Assembly (NCBI RefSeq): GCF_900112195.1
Contig: NZ_FOKR01000002.1
Span: forward strand, 138,624 to 202,623
Length of the DNA: 64,000 nt
Direction of reading: 5' to 3'
From: Butyrivibrio sp. YAB3001
GTDB taxonomy: Bacteria; Bacillota; Clostridia; Lachnospirales; Lachnospiraceae
The notes under the pieces are model-generated. The model worked only from the letters and a program-made list of their open reading frames with translations, searched no databases and was not told the DNA's origin. Below are positions 42,655-51,997 of this stretch, piece after piece; the first letter of the stretch is position 1, and every line of letters starts with the position of its first letter. A program made the position numbers and the translations under genes.

Positions 42655-43368
42655 TTATTGCCACAGCAGTCCTTTTTCTGCAAGACTGCAATATGCTCTG
42701 TCTCCGATAATAATGTGATCGCGTAAAATTATATCAAGCATAGATCCTGATTCACGTATCTTGCTTGTAATTGCTACATCCGCCTTACTTGGTGTTGGAT
42801 CACCGGTAGGATGATTATGCAATAAAATAATATTTGCAGCACTGCATTTTAATGCATTCATAAAAACATCCCTGGGCGAAAGGCTTGCTGAATTTACAGT
42901 ACCAATTGATAAAAGACACTCTTCTATAAGTCCCATTTTGTTATTAAGACACAAAAGAATTGTTTTTTCCTGTTCTTCATGCCTTAATTTTTCCATGTAA
43001 TAATCCGCAACTACCGCAGGATTATTACAATCCAGGCTATCTTTGGTCTGCTTTTTGGCCATCCTCTTTGCAAGTTCTGCGACACACTTTAATTTAACAG
43101 CCTTGACCTGACCGATTCCATGAATCTTCTGAAGTTCATCCATAGAAAGACTAAATAAAGAATTTAATCCCTTCTCTTTACCCTTTCCAAGCTGCATGAC
43201 CTGCCTTGCAATATCAACCGGAGAATTCTGATTACTCCCGGTTCTGATTATTACAGCAAGAAGTTCTGCATCAGTAAGGCTCTCAGCACCAAAGGATAAA
43301 AACCTCTCATATGGCAGGCAATCCTTATATAAAATGTTCTCAGACAATTGCGTATTAAATGATTTCAT
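42655..43368 (-). CDS. radC: RadC/JAB-domain protein
   Basis: 237 residues. An N-terminal helix-hairpin-helix part (about 25-85: LSMDELQKIHGIGQVKAVKLK) and a C-terminal JAMM metalloprotease-like domain with HNHPTGDPTPSKADV supplying the metal His and Asp. Role in repair is doubtful in the literature, although the family name persists. It precedes mreB, a conserved Clostridial arrangement, and has AGAAGGAGAC before its ATG. Confidence 0.93.
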   Translation of the reverse strand: MKSFNTQLSENILYKDCLPYERFLSFGAESLTDAELLAVIIRTGSNQNSPVDIARQVMQLGKGKEKGLNSLFSLSMDELQKIHGIGQVKAVKLKCVAELAKRMAKKQTKDSLDCNNPAVVADYYMEKLRHEEQEKTILLCLNNKMGLIEECLLSIGTVNSASLSPRDVFMNALKCSAANIILLHNHPTGDPTPSKADVAITSKIRESGSMLDIILRDHIIIGDRAYCSLAEKGLLWQ

Positions 43369-43414
43369 ATGTCTCCTTCTGAAAAAACACTCCAGACAAT
43401 CAGAAAAAGACCAC

Positions 43415-43438
43415 TTTGTATTTTAACACAAATACAAA
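43415..43438 (-). promoter_or_regulatory. inverted repeat overlapping an extended -10 promoter before radC-mreB
   Basis: TTTGTATTT (43415-43423) and AAATACAAA (43430-43438) form a 9-bp inverted repeat with a 6-nt spacer. It overlaps the minus-strand TGTTAAAAT (extended -10; TAAAAT at 43425-43420). The same string TGTTAAAAT is used before gltX. The -35 (TTTAAA) is weak. It could be an operator for the shape cluster. Confidence 0.4.
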
Positions 43439-43451
43439 TAAGTTTAAACCA

Positions 43452-44744
43452 TTACATTTTATCAGCTGTCACTATTCCGGCATCAACAAGGCTTTGCAGT
43501 GTCTTAAGAATTCCAAGCTTTGCATGTGGCCAGGTAAGACCGCCCTGGAAAAATACGGAATAAGGCTCTTTTATAGGACCGTCAGCTGAAAGTTCAATTG
43601 AAGAACCTGATACAAATGCACCTGCAGCCATTATAACCTTTGCATCATACCCCGGCATATCCCATGGTTCAGGGGTTACAAAAGAATCAACAGGTGCAGC
43701 AGCCTGTACTCCCTGGCAGAATGCAATTACTCCTTCAGGCTTACCAAAAGTAACTGCCTGTATTATGTCATGTCTGTCTTCCGTTGCGTTTGGACAAACA
43801 TCGAAGCCTAGCTTCTCATAGATGTTTGCTGCAAAGATCGCACCCTTTAAAGCTGATGCTGTAACTATTGGAGCAAGGAAAAAGCCCTGATAGAACTGAG
43901 GTAATATTCCAAGGGAAGCTCCTACTTCTTTTCCAAGTCCTGGAGAAGTAAGTCTGAATGCTGCATTTTCTACACAAGCTCTTTTTCCAGCTATATATCC
44001 GCCAATTGGCGCAAGTCCTCCACCTGGATTCTTGATAAGAGAACCAACGACCATATCAGCTCCAACATCAGATGGTTCCTTTTTGTCAACAAATTCGCCA
44101 TAACAGTTATCAACCATACAGATAACATCAGGCTTAACTGATTTGATAAAGGCGATAAGCTCACCAATTCTGTCAACAGAAAGTGTAGGTCTTGTCTGAT
44201 ATCCCTTTGATCTTTGAATGGTTGCAAGTTTAATATTATCATGTTCAAGAAGAGCTTTCCTAATATTATCAAAATCAAAAGAACCATCTTTTTTAAGGTC
44301 AACCTGACAATAATCTATGCCATATTCCTTTAATGATCCCTTAGAAGGTCTTATTCCTATTACTTCTTCAAGGGTATCATAGGGCTTTCCAACAGGAGAA
44401 AAAAGCATATCTCCTGGTCTGAGATTACTCATAAGAGCAAGTGCAAGCGCATGAGTTCCGCAGGTAATCTGAGGACGAACAAGAGCATCTTCTGTATGAA
44501 AAACAGATGCATAGACAGCTTCAAGCTTTTCTCTGCCGATATCGTTATAACCGTAACCTGTTGTTCCTAAAAGGCAAGCTTCACTGACCTTATTATCCTG
44601 CATTGCCTTAATAACTTTAAGCTGATTATACTCAGCATTTTTATCAATATTTGAAAATCTTTCTTCAAGACTTTTTAATACTTTCTCACCAAAATCATAT
44701 ACTTCTTCTGAAATTCCAAGTGCTTTATAAATCTCTTTGTTCAT
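43452..44744 (-). CDS. ynbB: methionine gamma-lyase-like PLP enzyme (YnbB / aluminium resistance family)
   Basis: 430-residue fold-type I PLP enzyme of the Cys/Met-metabolism superfamily. Recognisable blocks: LLGTTGYGYNDIGREKLEAV, LVRPQITCGTHALALAL, MVDNCYGEFVDKKEP, and the PLP lysine in VGSLIKNPGGGLAPIGGY. Members follow miaA (or hfq) in the mutS-mutL-miaA cluster of many Firmicutes, as here; the true substrate is not established. It overlaps the miaA end by 20 nt. Confidence 0.88.
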   Translation of the reverse strand: MNKEIYKALGISEEVYDFGEKVLKSLEERFSNIDKNAEYNQLKVIKAMQDNKVSEACLLGTTGYGYNDIGREKLEAVYASVFHTEDALVRPQITCGTHALALALMSNLRPGDMLFSPVGKPYDTLEEVIGIRPSKGSLKEYGIDYCQVDLKKDGSFDFDNIRKALLEHDNIKLATIQRSKGYQTRPTLSVDRIGELIAFIKSVKPDVICMVDNCYGEFVDKKEPSDVGADMVVGSLIKNPGGGLAPIGGYIAGKRACVENAAFRLTSPGLGKEVGASLGILPQFYQGFFLAPIVTASALKGAIFAANIYEKLGFDVCPNATEDRHDIIQAVTFGKPEGVIAFCQGVQAAAPVDSFVTPEPWDMPGYDAKVIMAAGAFVSGSSIELSADGPIKEPYSVFFQGGLTWPHAKLGILKTLQSLVDAGIVTADKM

Positions 44745-45663
44745 ATAATCTAATCATCTCTTTCAAAATTAATTCATCATCATGATCAAAATCATTTTTA
44801 TCGATCCAGATCACATCTCTTTCTCGTCTAAACCAGGTAAGCTGCCGCTTTGCAAAATGCCTTGTATTTTGTTTGATAAGGTAGACAGCCCTTTCAAGGT
44901 CGTATTCCCCATCCAGAAATCCCAGTACTTCTCTATATCCAAGTCCCTGCATGGATGTCGCTGTTCGAGGAATGTTCATTGCGTTAAGCCTTGTCACTTC
45001 ATCCACAAGACCTTCCTCAATCATCATATCAACTCTTTTATCTATGCGGGAATAAAGAGTCTTTCTTTCATCTGTAAGAACAAAATACCTGAAATCATAA
45101 GGCGATTTCTTAACGCGCTGCTCTTTATTGTGTTCTGAAATTGGACGCCCTGTTTTCCTATAATACTCTAAAGCTCTAATAACTCTTTTTGAATTGTTCT
45201 CATGAATTATCAGAGCTGACTCAGGGTCAACTCTTTTTAATTCTTCATGAAGAACATGAACGCCTTCAGTTTTTGCTCTCTTTTCAAGTTCAAGTCTGAT
45301 GCTGTCATCTTCATCAGTTTCGGTAAAATCTATGTCATACAATACAGCCTGAATATAAAAACCTGTTCCACCAACAATAATGGGAACTTTTCCGCGTGAT
45401 GCAATATCCAATATTGCATCTTTAACAAGCTTTTGGAACATAAATACATTAAAATCCACATCAGGTTCCAAAAAATCTATAAGATGATGCGGAACGCCAT
45501 CCATTTTTTCAGGGCTTATTTTATCTGTCCCGATATTCATATACTTATATACCTGCATAGAATCAGCGGAGATTATCTCTCCGCCTATTCTCTTAGCAAG
45601 TTCTATTGATAATTTGGATTTTCCAACAGCAGTTGGTCCTGTAAGCACAATAATTTTCTGCAT
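44725..45663 (-). CDS. miaA: tRNA dimethylallyltransferase MiaA
   Basis: Adds dimethylallyl to A37 of tRNAs reading U-starting codons; MiaB (also in this window) then methylthiolates the product. P-loop IVLTGPTAVGKSKLSIELA; SADSMQVYKYMNIGTDK and VPHHLIDFLEPD are family blocks; the C-terminus has RRERDVIWID. I use the ATG at 45663 (MQKIIVL, 312 residues), 1 nt after the mutL stop; a longer in-frame ATG at 45702 would overlap mutL by 38 nt. Confidence 0.94.
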   Translation of the reverse strand: MQKIIVLTGPTAVGKSKLSIELAKRIGGEIISADSMQVYKYMNIGTDKISPEKMDGVPHHLIDFLEPDVDFNVFMFQKLVKDAILDIASRGKVPIIVGGTGFYIQAVLYDIDFTETDEDDSIRLELEKRAKTEGVHVLHEELKRVDPESALIIHENNSKRVIRALEYYRKTGRPISEHNKEQRVKKSPYDFRYFVLTDERKTLYSRIDKRVDMMIEEGLVDEVTRLNAMNIPRTATSMQGLGYREVLGFLDGEYDLERAVYLIKQNTRHFAKRQLTWFRRERDVIWIDKNDFDHDDELILKEMIRLYEQRDL

Positions 45664-45664
45664 A

Positions 45665-47764
45665 CTATTCCACAACTCTCTTAAACTTTTTGTCAATCTC
45701 ATATTTGCTCATGGAAATAATAGTAGGTCTACCATGAGGACAATTATAAGGATTATCCAAAGTTAACAGTTCATCAAGAAGGGCTTCCATTTCTGTTCGA
45801 GTCATTTTTGTATTGCCTTTTACAGAAGCCTTGCAAGCCATACTTGCTATCTTATAGTTTATTACATCTGGTGTTCTGTCCTGGCTCGTCTCATGCGATA
45901 ATTCATCAAGAATTTCAAGGAACATTTCCTTTTCATTGCTGCAGCCAAATAAATCTATAGGGATTGCTCGCATTGCATATTCATGTCCACCAAAGTTTTC
46001 AATGTTAAAGCCAAGTTTCTCAAAATACTGTCTATATGATAAAAACATTTCTTCTTCACTGGCTGACAATGTAAGAATAACAGGCGGATTTACCATCTGA
46101 GAAAGAAGTTCTCCTGCTTTGTACCTCTTCATCATACGCTCATAGTTGACTTTTTCATGAGCTGCATGCTGGTCAACAAGAAACATCTTATCCTTAAAAC
46201 CAATAATCCAATAGGTGCCAAAAATCTGCCCCAATATATCATATTCCTTCACATTTTCTTTGGAAAGAACTTTCTCATCAAAGAGATTAAGCTGAACCGG
46301 CTTTTTTTCAACAACTATTGCATCCTGCTGTTTGATTATAGGCGATGGATGCTCATTTTTGTCAGCCCTTGACCCGTCAGAATCTCCAAAGATTCTTGTC
46401 CATACCGCAGATTTATTTGAATCCTCAATCTTTATTGGTTCAGCCTTTACACCGGTAGCATATACAGGCTGACTTTCAGCAACTTTATTTTCTTCAAATC
46501 TAAGCTTTTCAAAAGGCTCCGGCGCAAGCTTTTTGTCCTGACTCTTAGGCTGTTCATTAACCGGATTTAATTCTTTTGTCTTTTCCTGATCTTTATCTTC
46601 GGTATCATCAAAAAAAGATTCCTGCTCTGGCAGCTTTGTAGTATCTTTCACCACTATATCAGCCTTTTTTGGTTCTCTTACAGCCTCATTTACTGTGGCC
46701 ACTTGTTTAGGTTGTTCTTTGCTCTTAATCTCTTTTTCATCTTCTTTGCTGTTTAAAAGAGCATCAGGTATCATTTCCTGCCTTTTAAGTACTTCTTCAA
46801 CGCTTCTTCTGATAAAATCATAAAGAGCAATCTGATTATTAAATCTCACTTCGAGCTTTGCAGGATGTACATTGACGTCAACCATTGACGGATCCATACG
46901 AATGTGCAAAACAACGAATGGAAATTTATGCATCATCAGATATTGCTTATAGCCTTCCTCAATAGCTTTGGAGATAACCTTGTCCTTAACATATCTTCCA
47001 TTAACAAAAAACACTTCAAAGTTTCTGTTTGATCTGTTAAGTGAAGGTTCTCCAAGATAGCCTTCAAGGGTAATACCATTCTCACTGACATTGATTGGTC
47101 TTATGCTCACTGAAACATCTCTTCCATAAATACGATAAATGAGTTCTTTTAAATCACCATTTCCAGAAGTTGAGAATTTATCGTCCTTATTATTTATGTA
47201 ATGAAAAGAAATTGTTGGATTATCAAGAGCCAGATGCTCCATGACATCGCCAATATAACTTCCTTCTGTTTGAGGAGTTTTTAAAAACTTCTTTCTTGCA
47301 GGTGTATTGTAAAAAAGGTTTTTGATAAGAAAAGTGGTTCCATCTGGAGCTCCGATTTCCTCCATTCCCTCCTCTTCACCACCATTTATGGTATATCTTA
47401 TGCCGGTCAGATCTTCAGGAACTTTAGTTATCATCTCGACCTGCGAAACAGAAGAAATACTTGATAAAGCCTCACCTCTAAAACCGAGGGAATGAATTGA
47501 AAACAGATCATCGATGTTTTTAAGTTTACTTGTAGCATGGCGCTTAAATGCTTTTCTTATCTGGCTCTTTTCAATGCCGCACCCATTATCCGTAACACGG
47601 ATAAGATCAATGCCACCGCCCTTAATTTCGACAGTCACAGCTGTAGCGCCTGAATCGATAGCATTTTCCACCAGTTCTTTAACAACACTGGCAGGTCTTT
47701 CTACAACTTCTCCTGCCGCAATCTGATCAATTGTGTTTTTATCAAGCTCGTTTATAAAGGCCAT
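45665..47764 (-). CDS. mutL: DNA mismatch repair endonuclease MutL
   Basis: N-terminal GHKL ATPase (ELVENAIDSGAT, VTDNGCGIEKSQI, HSLGFRGEALSSI), a long low-complexity linker rich in Lys, Glu and Gln (about 345-490), and the C-terminal dimerisation/endonuclease domain. The metal-binding endonuclease motif DQHAAHEKVNYE is intact, as is CPHGRP, so this is the nicking-type MutL found outside enterobacteria. 699 residues. Starts directly after the mutS stop. Confidence 0.96.
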   Translation of the reverse strand: MAFINELDKNTIDQIAAGEVVERPASVVKELVENAIDSGATAVTVEIKGGGIDLIRVTDNGCGIEKSQIRKAFKRHATSKLKNIDDLFSIHSLGFRGEALSSISSVSQVEMITKVPEDLTGIRYTINGGEEEGMEEIGAPDGTTFLIKNLFYNTPARKKFLKTPQTEGSYIGDVMEHLALDNPTISFHYINNKDDKFSTSGNGDLKELIYRIYGRDVSVSIRPINVSENGITLEGYLGEPSLNRSNRNFEVFFVNGRYVKDKVISKAIEEGYKQYLMMHKFPFVVLHIRMDPSMVDVNVHPAKLEVRFNNQIALYDFIRRSVEEVLKRQEMIPDALLNSKEDEKEIKSKEQPKQVATVNEAVREPKKADIVVKDTTKLPEQESFFDDTEDKDQEKTKELNPVNEQPKSQDKKLAPEPFEKLRFEENKVAESQPVYATGVKAEPIKIEDSNKSAVWTRIFGDSDGSRADKNEHPSPIIKQQDAIVVEKKPVQLNLFDEKVLSKENVKEYDILGQIFGTYWIIGFKDKMFLVDQHAAHEKVNYERMMKRYKAGELLSQMVNPPVILTLSASEEEMFLSYRQYFEKLGFNIENFGGHEYAMRAIPIDLFGCSNEKEMFLEILDELSHETSQDRTPDVINYKIASMACKASVKGNTKMTRTEMEALLDELLTLDNPYNCPHGRPTIISMSKYEIDKKFKRVVE

Positions 47765-50458
47765 TTAGTTTTTCCACCTGTTCTTTAAGTCACTCTGCAA
47801 TTTGTATAAAGTATTTAAGGCATCCATAGGAGTCAGCGTTGTTATATCAATTTCCTTTAATCTCCTAAGAACTTCCTCATCTGTAACAGTGTCAAAAAGC
47901 GACATCTGGTCGATATCTACATCATCGTAATGCTTAACTTTAACCTTTTTATCATTTCTGTTGTCTTTAGCAATGCTCTGAACCTTTTCAGTTATATCAT
48001 TATCAGAAAGCTCAGCTACAATCTCTTTAGCCCTGTCAATTACCATGTCAGGAACGCCGGCAAGTTTTGCAACCTGTATTCCATAGCTCTTGTCTGCGCC
48101 GCCCTTAACAATTTTTCGTAAAAAGACAATGTCATCACCATTTTCCTTAACAGCTATGCAATAGTTATTCACATTATCCATCTTACCTTCAAGCTCTGTA
48201 AGCTCATGATAATGAGTAGCAAAAAGTGTCTTTGCTCCAAGAATCTTTCTATTACTGATATGCTCGGTAACTGCCCACGCAATCGCAAGACCATCATAGG
48301 TGGATGTTCCTCGTCCTATTTCATCAAGGATAAGAAGCGAATTAGGAGTGGCATTTCTTAGGATATTTGCAACCTCATTCATTTCCACCATAAATGTTGA
48401 CTGACCGCTTCCTAAGTCATCCGAAGCTCCTACCCTGGTAAAGATTCTGTCAACAACACAGATATCTGCCTTCTTTGCAGGAACAAAGCTGCCAATCTGT
48501 GCCATTAACACTATCAGGGCCGTCTGTCTCATATAAGTGGATTTACCAGCCATATTAGGGCCTGTAATAATTGAAATACAGTGTTTTTTATTATCAAGAT
48601 ATGTATCATTGGAAATAAACATATCCGATGTATCGAGCATAATCTCTACAACAGGATGTCTGCCATCTTTGATATTGATTATTCCCTTATCATTCATATC
48701 AGGCTTGATGTAATGATTTTTCTCAGCAACATAAGCCAAAGAGGCATATACGTCAAGAAGAGCGATTGCCTTTGCTGTCGACTGTATTCTGTCTATCTCA
48801 AGAGCAATTGAATCACGTATCTTGCAGAACATTTCATACTCAAGATTATTAAGCTTATCCTGAGCATTCAAAATTGTGTCTTCAAGTTCTTTTAACTTAG
48901 GAGTTGTATATCTCTCACAATTGGTAAGAGTTTGTTTTCTGATAAAGTAATCAGGAACACTATCCTTGTATGAGTTTGTAACCTCAAAGGAATATCCAAA
49001 AACATTACTGTACTTAATTCTGAGATTTTTGATACCGGTCTTTTCTTTTTCTTCCTCTTCCATCTGAGCAAGCCAGGTTTTACCATTAGTTCCTGCTTCT
49101 CTGAAATGGTCGATATCACTGTCAAAGCCCTCTTTAATGATGCCGCTCTCTTTTATCGCAAGCGGTGGTTCTTCAACAATTGCTTTATCTATAAGTTCAT
49201 AAATATCCTGCAGACTATCCAATTTTTCAAAAATAGATGCAAGTTCCGTATCATCATGAACATCAAGAAGCGAAGTTTTTATTGCAGGTATCATCTTGAT
49301 TGAATTTCTAAATGCCAAAAGATCTCGTGGATTTGCTGTCTTAAAAACAATCTTTGACATAAGTCTCTCAAGATCGTATACAGGACCAAGGTATTCTCTT
49401 ATTTCTTCTCTTGTAACAACATTCTTTAAAAGGCTGTTAACTGCGCCCTGCCTTCTTAAAATTTCATTTTTATCAATCAAAGGCTGTTCGATAAAACCTC
49501 TTAAAGTTCTTGCTCCCATAGCTGTCTTGGTCTTATCGAGCACCCATAAAAGAGTTCCTTTTTTCTGTTTATCTCTCATAGTTTCAACAAGCTCAAGATT
49601 ACGCCTTGTTGAACTGTCAAGAAGCATATATTTACTTGCAAGGTAAGGATACAGGTGTGTAAAATTGGAAATATCTGACTTTTGCATATCTGTCAGATAT
49701 TGTAAAAGCGCTCCTGCTGCAACTACGCCGTTTGGAAAATCGTCTACGCCAAGTCCAATAAGTGATGACACCTTAAAATGCTTCATCAAAAGCTTTTTGC
49801 AGGAATCTTCATCAAAATATCTTGCTTCAAGAGGATTTACAAAAATCTGAAGTCTTCCCTTTAATTCCTCAATATTAACTCCGCTCACACTAAAAGATTC
49901 ATTACATATGAGCTCGGAAGGCATATATTTACCGATTTCATCCATCGCCTCACGCACGGAAGAAACCTCTGTAAGAAAATAATCTCCGGTTGTAACATCA
50001 GCTACGGAAATTCCAATCACATCAGGAGTATAAAGAATACTCATGATATAGTTGTTCTTTGTTTCCTCAAGTGATTGCATATTAAGGTTTGTTCCGGGAG
50101 TCACTATCCTTGTAACTTCCCTTTTTACAATTCCTTTAGCAAGCTTTGGATCTTCCATCTGCTCGCAAATCGCAACTTTATATCCTCTTGAGACCAGTTT
50201 GGTAAGATATGAATCTACAGCATGAAAAGGCACTCCGCACATAGGTGCTCTTTCCTCAAGTCCACATGCCTTACCTGTAAGTGTAAGTTCAAGTTCTTTT
50301 GAAGCTATCTTTGCATCATCAAAAAATAATTCGTAAAAATCTCCAAGTCTGTAAAAGAGAATACAGTCCTTATTTTCTAACTTTGTATTAAGATAATGTT
50401 GCATCATAGGTGATACTTTTTCTATGTCAACAGTATCAAAAGTAGCGGTGCTCTCCAC
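47765..50458 (-). CDS. mutS: DNA mismatch recognition protein MutS
   Basis: 897-residue mismatch-binding ATPase. The mismatch-contacting Phe and Glu lie in FYRLGDFYELFFDDA at about residue 35-48. The ATPase has GPNMAGKSTYMRQTA (Walker A), DEIGRGTSTYDGLAIAW (Walker B region) and TLFATHYHELTELE. It starts the mutS-mutL-miaA-ynbB run, with miaB 50 nt upstream. No hfq gene follows miaA here, although many Firmicutes have one. Confidence 0.97.
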   Translation of the reverse strand: MESTATFDTVDIEKVSPMMQHYLNTKLENKDCILFYRLGDFYELFFDDAKIASKELELTLTGKACGLEERAPMCGVPFHAVDSYLTKLVSRGYKVAICEQMEDPKLAKGIVKREVTRIVTPGTNLNMQSLEETKNNYIMSILYTPDVIGISVADVTTGDYFLTEVSSVREAMDEIGKYMPSELICNESFSVSGVNIEELKGRLQIFVNPLEARYFDEDSCKKLLMKHFKVSSLIGLGVDDFPNGVVAAGALLQYLTDMQKSDISNFTHLYPYLASKYMLLDSSTRRNLELVETMRDKQKKGTLLWVLDKTKTAMGARTLRGFIEQPLIDKNEILRRQGAVNSLLKNVVTREEIREYLGPVYDLERLMSKIVFKTANPRDLLAFRNSIKMIPAIKTSLLDVHDDTELASIFEKLDSLQDIYELIDKAIVEEPPLAIKESGIIKEGFDSDIDHFREAGTNGKTWLAQMEEEEKEKTGIKNLRIKYSNVFGYSFEVTNSYKDSVPDYFIRKQTLTNCERYTTPKLKELEDTILNAQDKLNNLEYEMFCKIRDSIALEIDRIQSTAKAIALLDVYASLAYVAEKNHYIKPDMNDKGIINIKDGRHPVVEIMLDTSDMFISNDTYLDNKKHCISIITGPNMAGKSTYMRQTALIVLMAQIGSFVPAKKADICVVDRIFTRVGASDDLGSGQSTFMVEMNEVANILRNATPNSLLILDEIGRGTSTYDGLAIAWAVTEHISNRKILGAKTLFATHYHELTELEGKMDNVNNYCIAVKENGDDIVFLRKIVKGGADKSYGIQVAKLAGVPDMVIDRAKEIVAELSDNDITEKVQSIAKDNRNDKKVKVKHYDDVDIDQMSLFDTVTDEEVLRRLKEIDITTLTPMDALNTLYKLQSDLKNRWKN

Positions 50459-50509
50459 AACAAAAAATCCCCTTAAATATCAAGAATAAAAATACATTAC
50501 AAATCAAAT

Positions 50510-51964
50510 TCAGCATTTATGGCCTGTAAAATAAAAGCCGTGACACTCGTCAAGCGAAACTTCAACGATTTCACCTATAAGCTCCTCATTTCCTGGAAAA
50601 TGTACAAGTGAATTGTTGGACATTCTTCCTGTCAAAAGAGAACTGTCATGATCGTTTACTTCTTCAACAAGAACCTTTGCAACACTTCCCGTATACTTTT
50701 CTGACTGCTTTCTTGCAGTTTCCTGTACAACTTTAAGAAGTCTGTCAAAATTCTCTTTTACAACATCTTCAGGAACCTGATCTTCAAAAGAGGCAGCAGG
50801 TGTTCCTGTTCTTTTGGAATAGATAAATGTAAACGCATTGTCAAACTCTGCTTTTTTTACAACATCTATTGTCTCATCCACATCTTCTCTGCTTTCGCCC
50901 GGGAATCCAACAATAATATCTGTTGTTATAGCAACCTCAGGAAGCTTTGTCCTAATCTTATTTACAAGTTCAAGATAAGCATCTTTAGTGTACTTTCTGT
51001 TCATACGGCGAAGTATCTCTGTACTTCCTGACTGAAGTGGCAGATGGATATGTCTTGCAATCTTAGGATTTCTCTCAATTACATCCAAAAGCTCATCTGA
51101 AAAATCCTTGGGATGAGGTGTCATGAAACGAACTCTCTCAAGTCCTTCAACCTTGCACACTTCTTCAATAAGCTCAGGGAAAGAAATCTTATCAGGGTTG
51201 TCATCCTTAAAATCAAGGCCATAAGAATTAACATTCTGTCCAAGGAGCATTACTTCCTTAACACCATCAGCAGCAAGCTTCTCACATTCTCTAATGATAT
51301 CTTTTGGAGAACGGCTTCTCTCCCTGCCTCTTACATACGGAACGATGCAATATGTACAGAAATTGTTGCAGCCATACATAATGTTGACACCGGATTTAAA
51401 AGGATATTTTCTAAGAACAGGAAGATCCTCCACAATCTTATCTGTCTCTTTCCAAATATCTATTATCATTCTGTCAGATTCAAAACATGTGCAAAGAAGT
51501 TCTGCAAATTTGTAAATATTATGTGTTCCAAAAATAAGATCAACAAATCTGTAGCTTTTTTGAATTTTCTCAACCGCTGACTGTTCCTGCATCATGCAGC
51601 CGCAAATAGCAATCTTCATATGTGGATTTTTCTTTTTATGATTGCTGCATGCGCCAAGTCTTCCAAGAACTCTCTGGTCTGCGTTATCTCTTACTGTGCA
51701 GGTATTGTAAATTACAAAATCAGAATTCTCGGATTCAGATTCTTCATATCCAACAAGCTTTAAAATAGCAACAAGTTTCTCAGAATCTCTGGCGTTCATC
51801 TGGCAGCCAAATGTAACAACACATGCTGTAGGCTTTCTTCCAAGATTCTTTTCAAGCTCGGACACATATTCTTTTGCCTTATTGATAAATTCAAGCTGCT
51901 TAAGGCTTTCTGCATCGGTTACTTCGTTTTTGCTGCCATTTAAAATATTTATTTCTTTAATCAT
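50510..51964 (-). CDS. miaB: tRNA-2-methylthio-N6-dimethylallyladenosine synthase MiaB
   Basis: Radical SAM methylthiotransferase acting on the MiaA product at tRNA position 37. 484 residues with an N-terminal extension of about 40 residues, the MTTase domain (TFGCQMNARDSEKL with auxiliary-cluster Cys; TCTVRDNADQRVLG; CGCMMQEQS), the radical SAM loop NFCTYCIVPYVRGRERSR, and a C-terminal TRAM domain (about 420-480). Upstream of mutS, consistent with Firmicute order. Confidence 0.95.
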   Translation of the reverse strand: MIKEINILNGSKNEVTDAESLKQLEFINKAKEYVSELEKNLGRKPTACVVTFGCQMNARDSEKLVAILKLVGYEESESENSDFVIYNTCTVRDNADQRVLGRLGACSNHKKKNPHMKIAICGCMMQEQSAVEKIQKSYRFVDLIFGTHNIYKFAELLCTCFESDRMIIDIWKETDKIVEDLPVLRKYPFKSGVNIMYGCNNFCTYCIVPYVRGRERSRSPKDIIRECEKLAADGVKEVMLLGQNVNSYGLDFKDDNPDKISFPELIEEVCKVEGLERVRFMTPHPKDFSDELLDVIERNPKIARHIHLPLQSGSTEILRRMNRKYTKDAYLELVNKIRTKLPEVAITTDIIVGFPGESREDVDETIDVVKKAEFDNAFTFIYSKRTGTPAASFEDQVPEDVVKENFDRLLKVVQETARKQSEKYTGSVAKVLVEEVNDHDSSLLTGRMSNNSLVHFPGNEELIGEIVEVSLDECHGFYFTGHKC

Positions 51965-51997
51965 TACAAATCACTTTCTAACTATAAAACTAAATAA

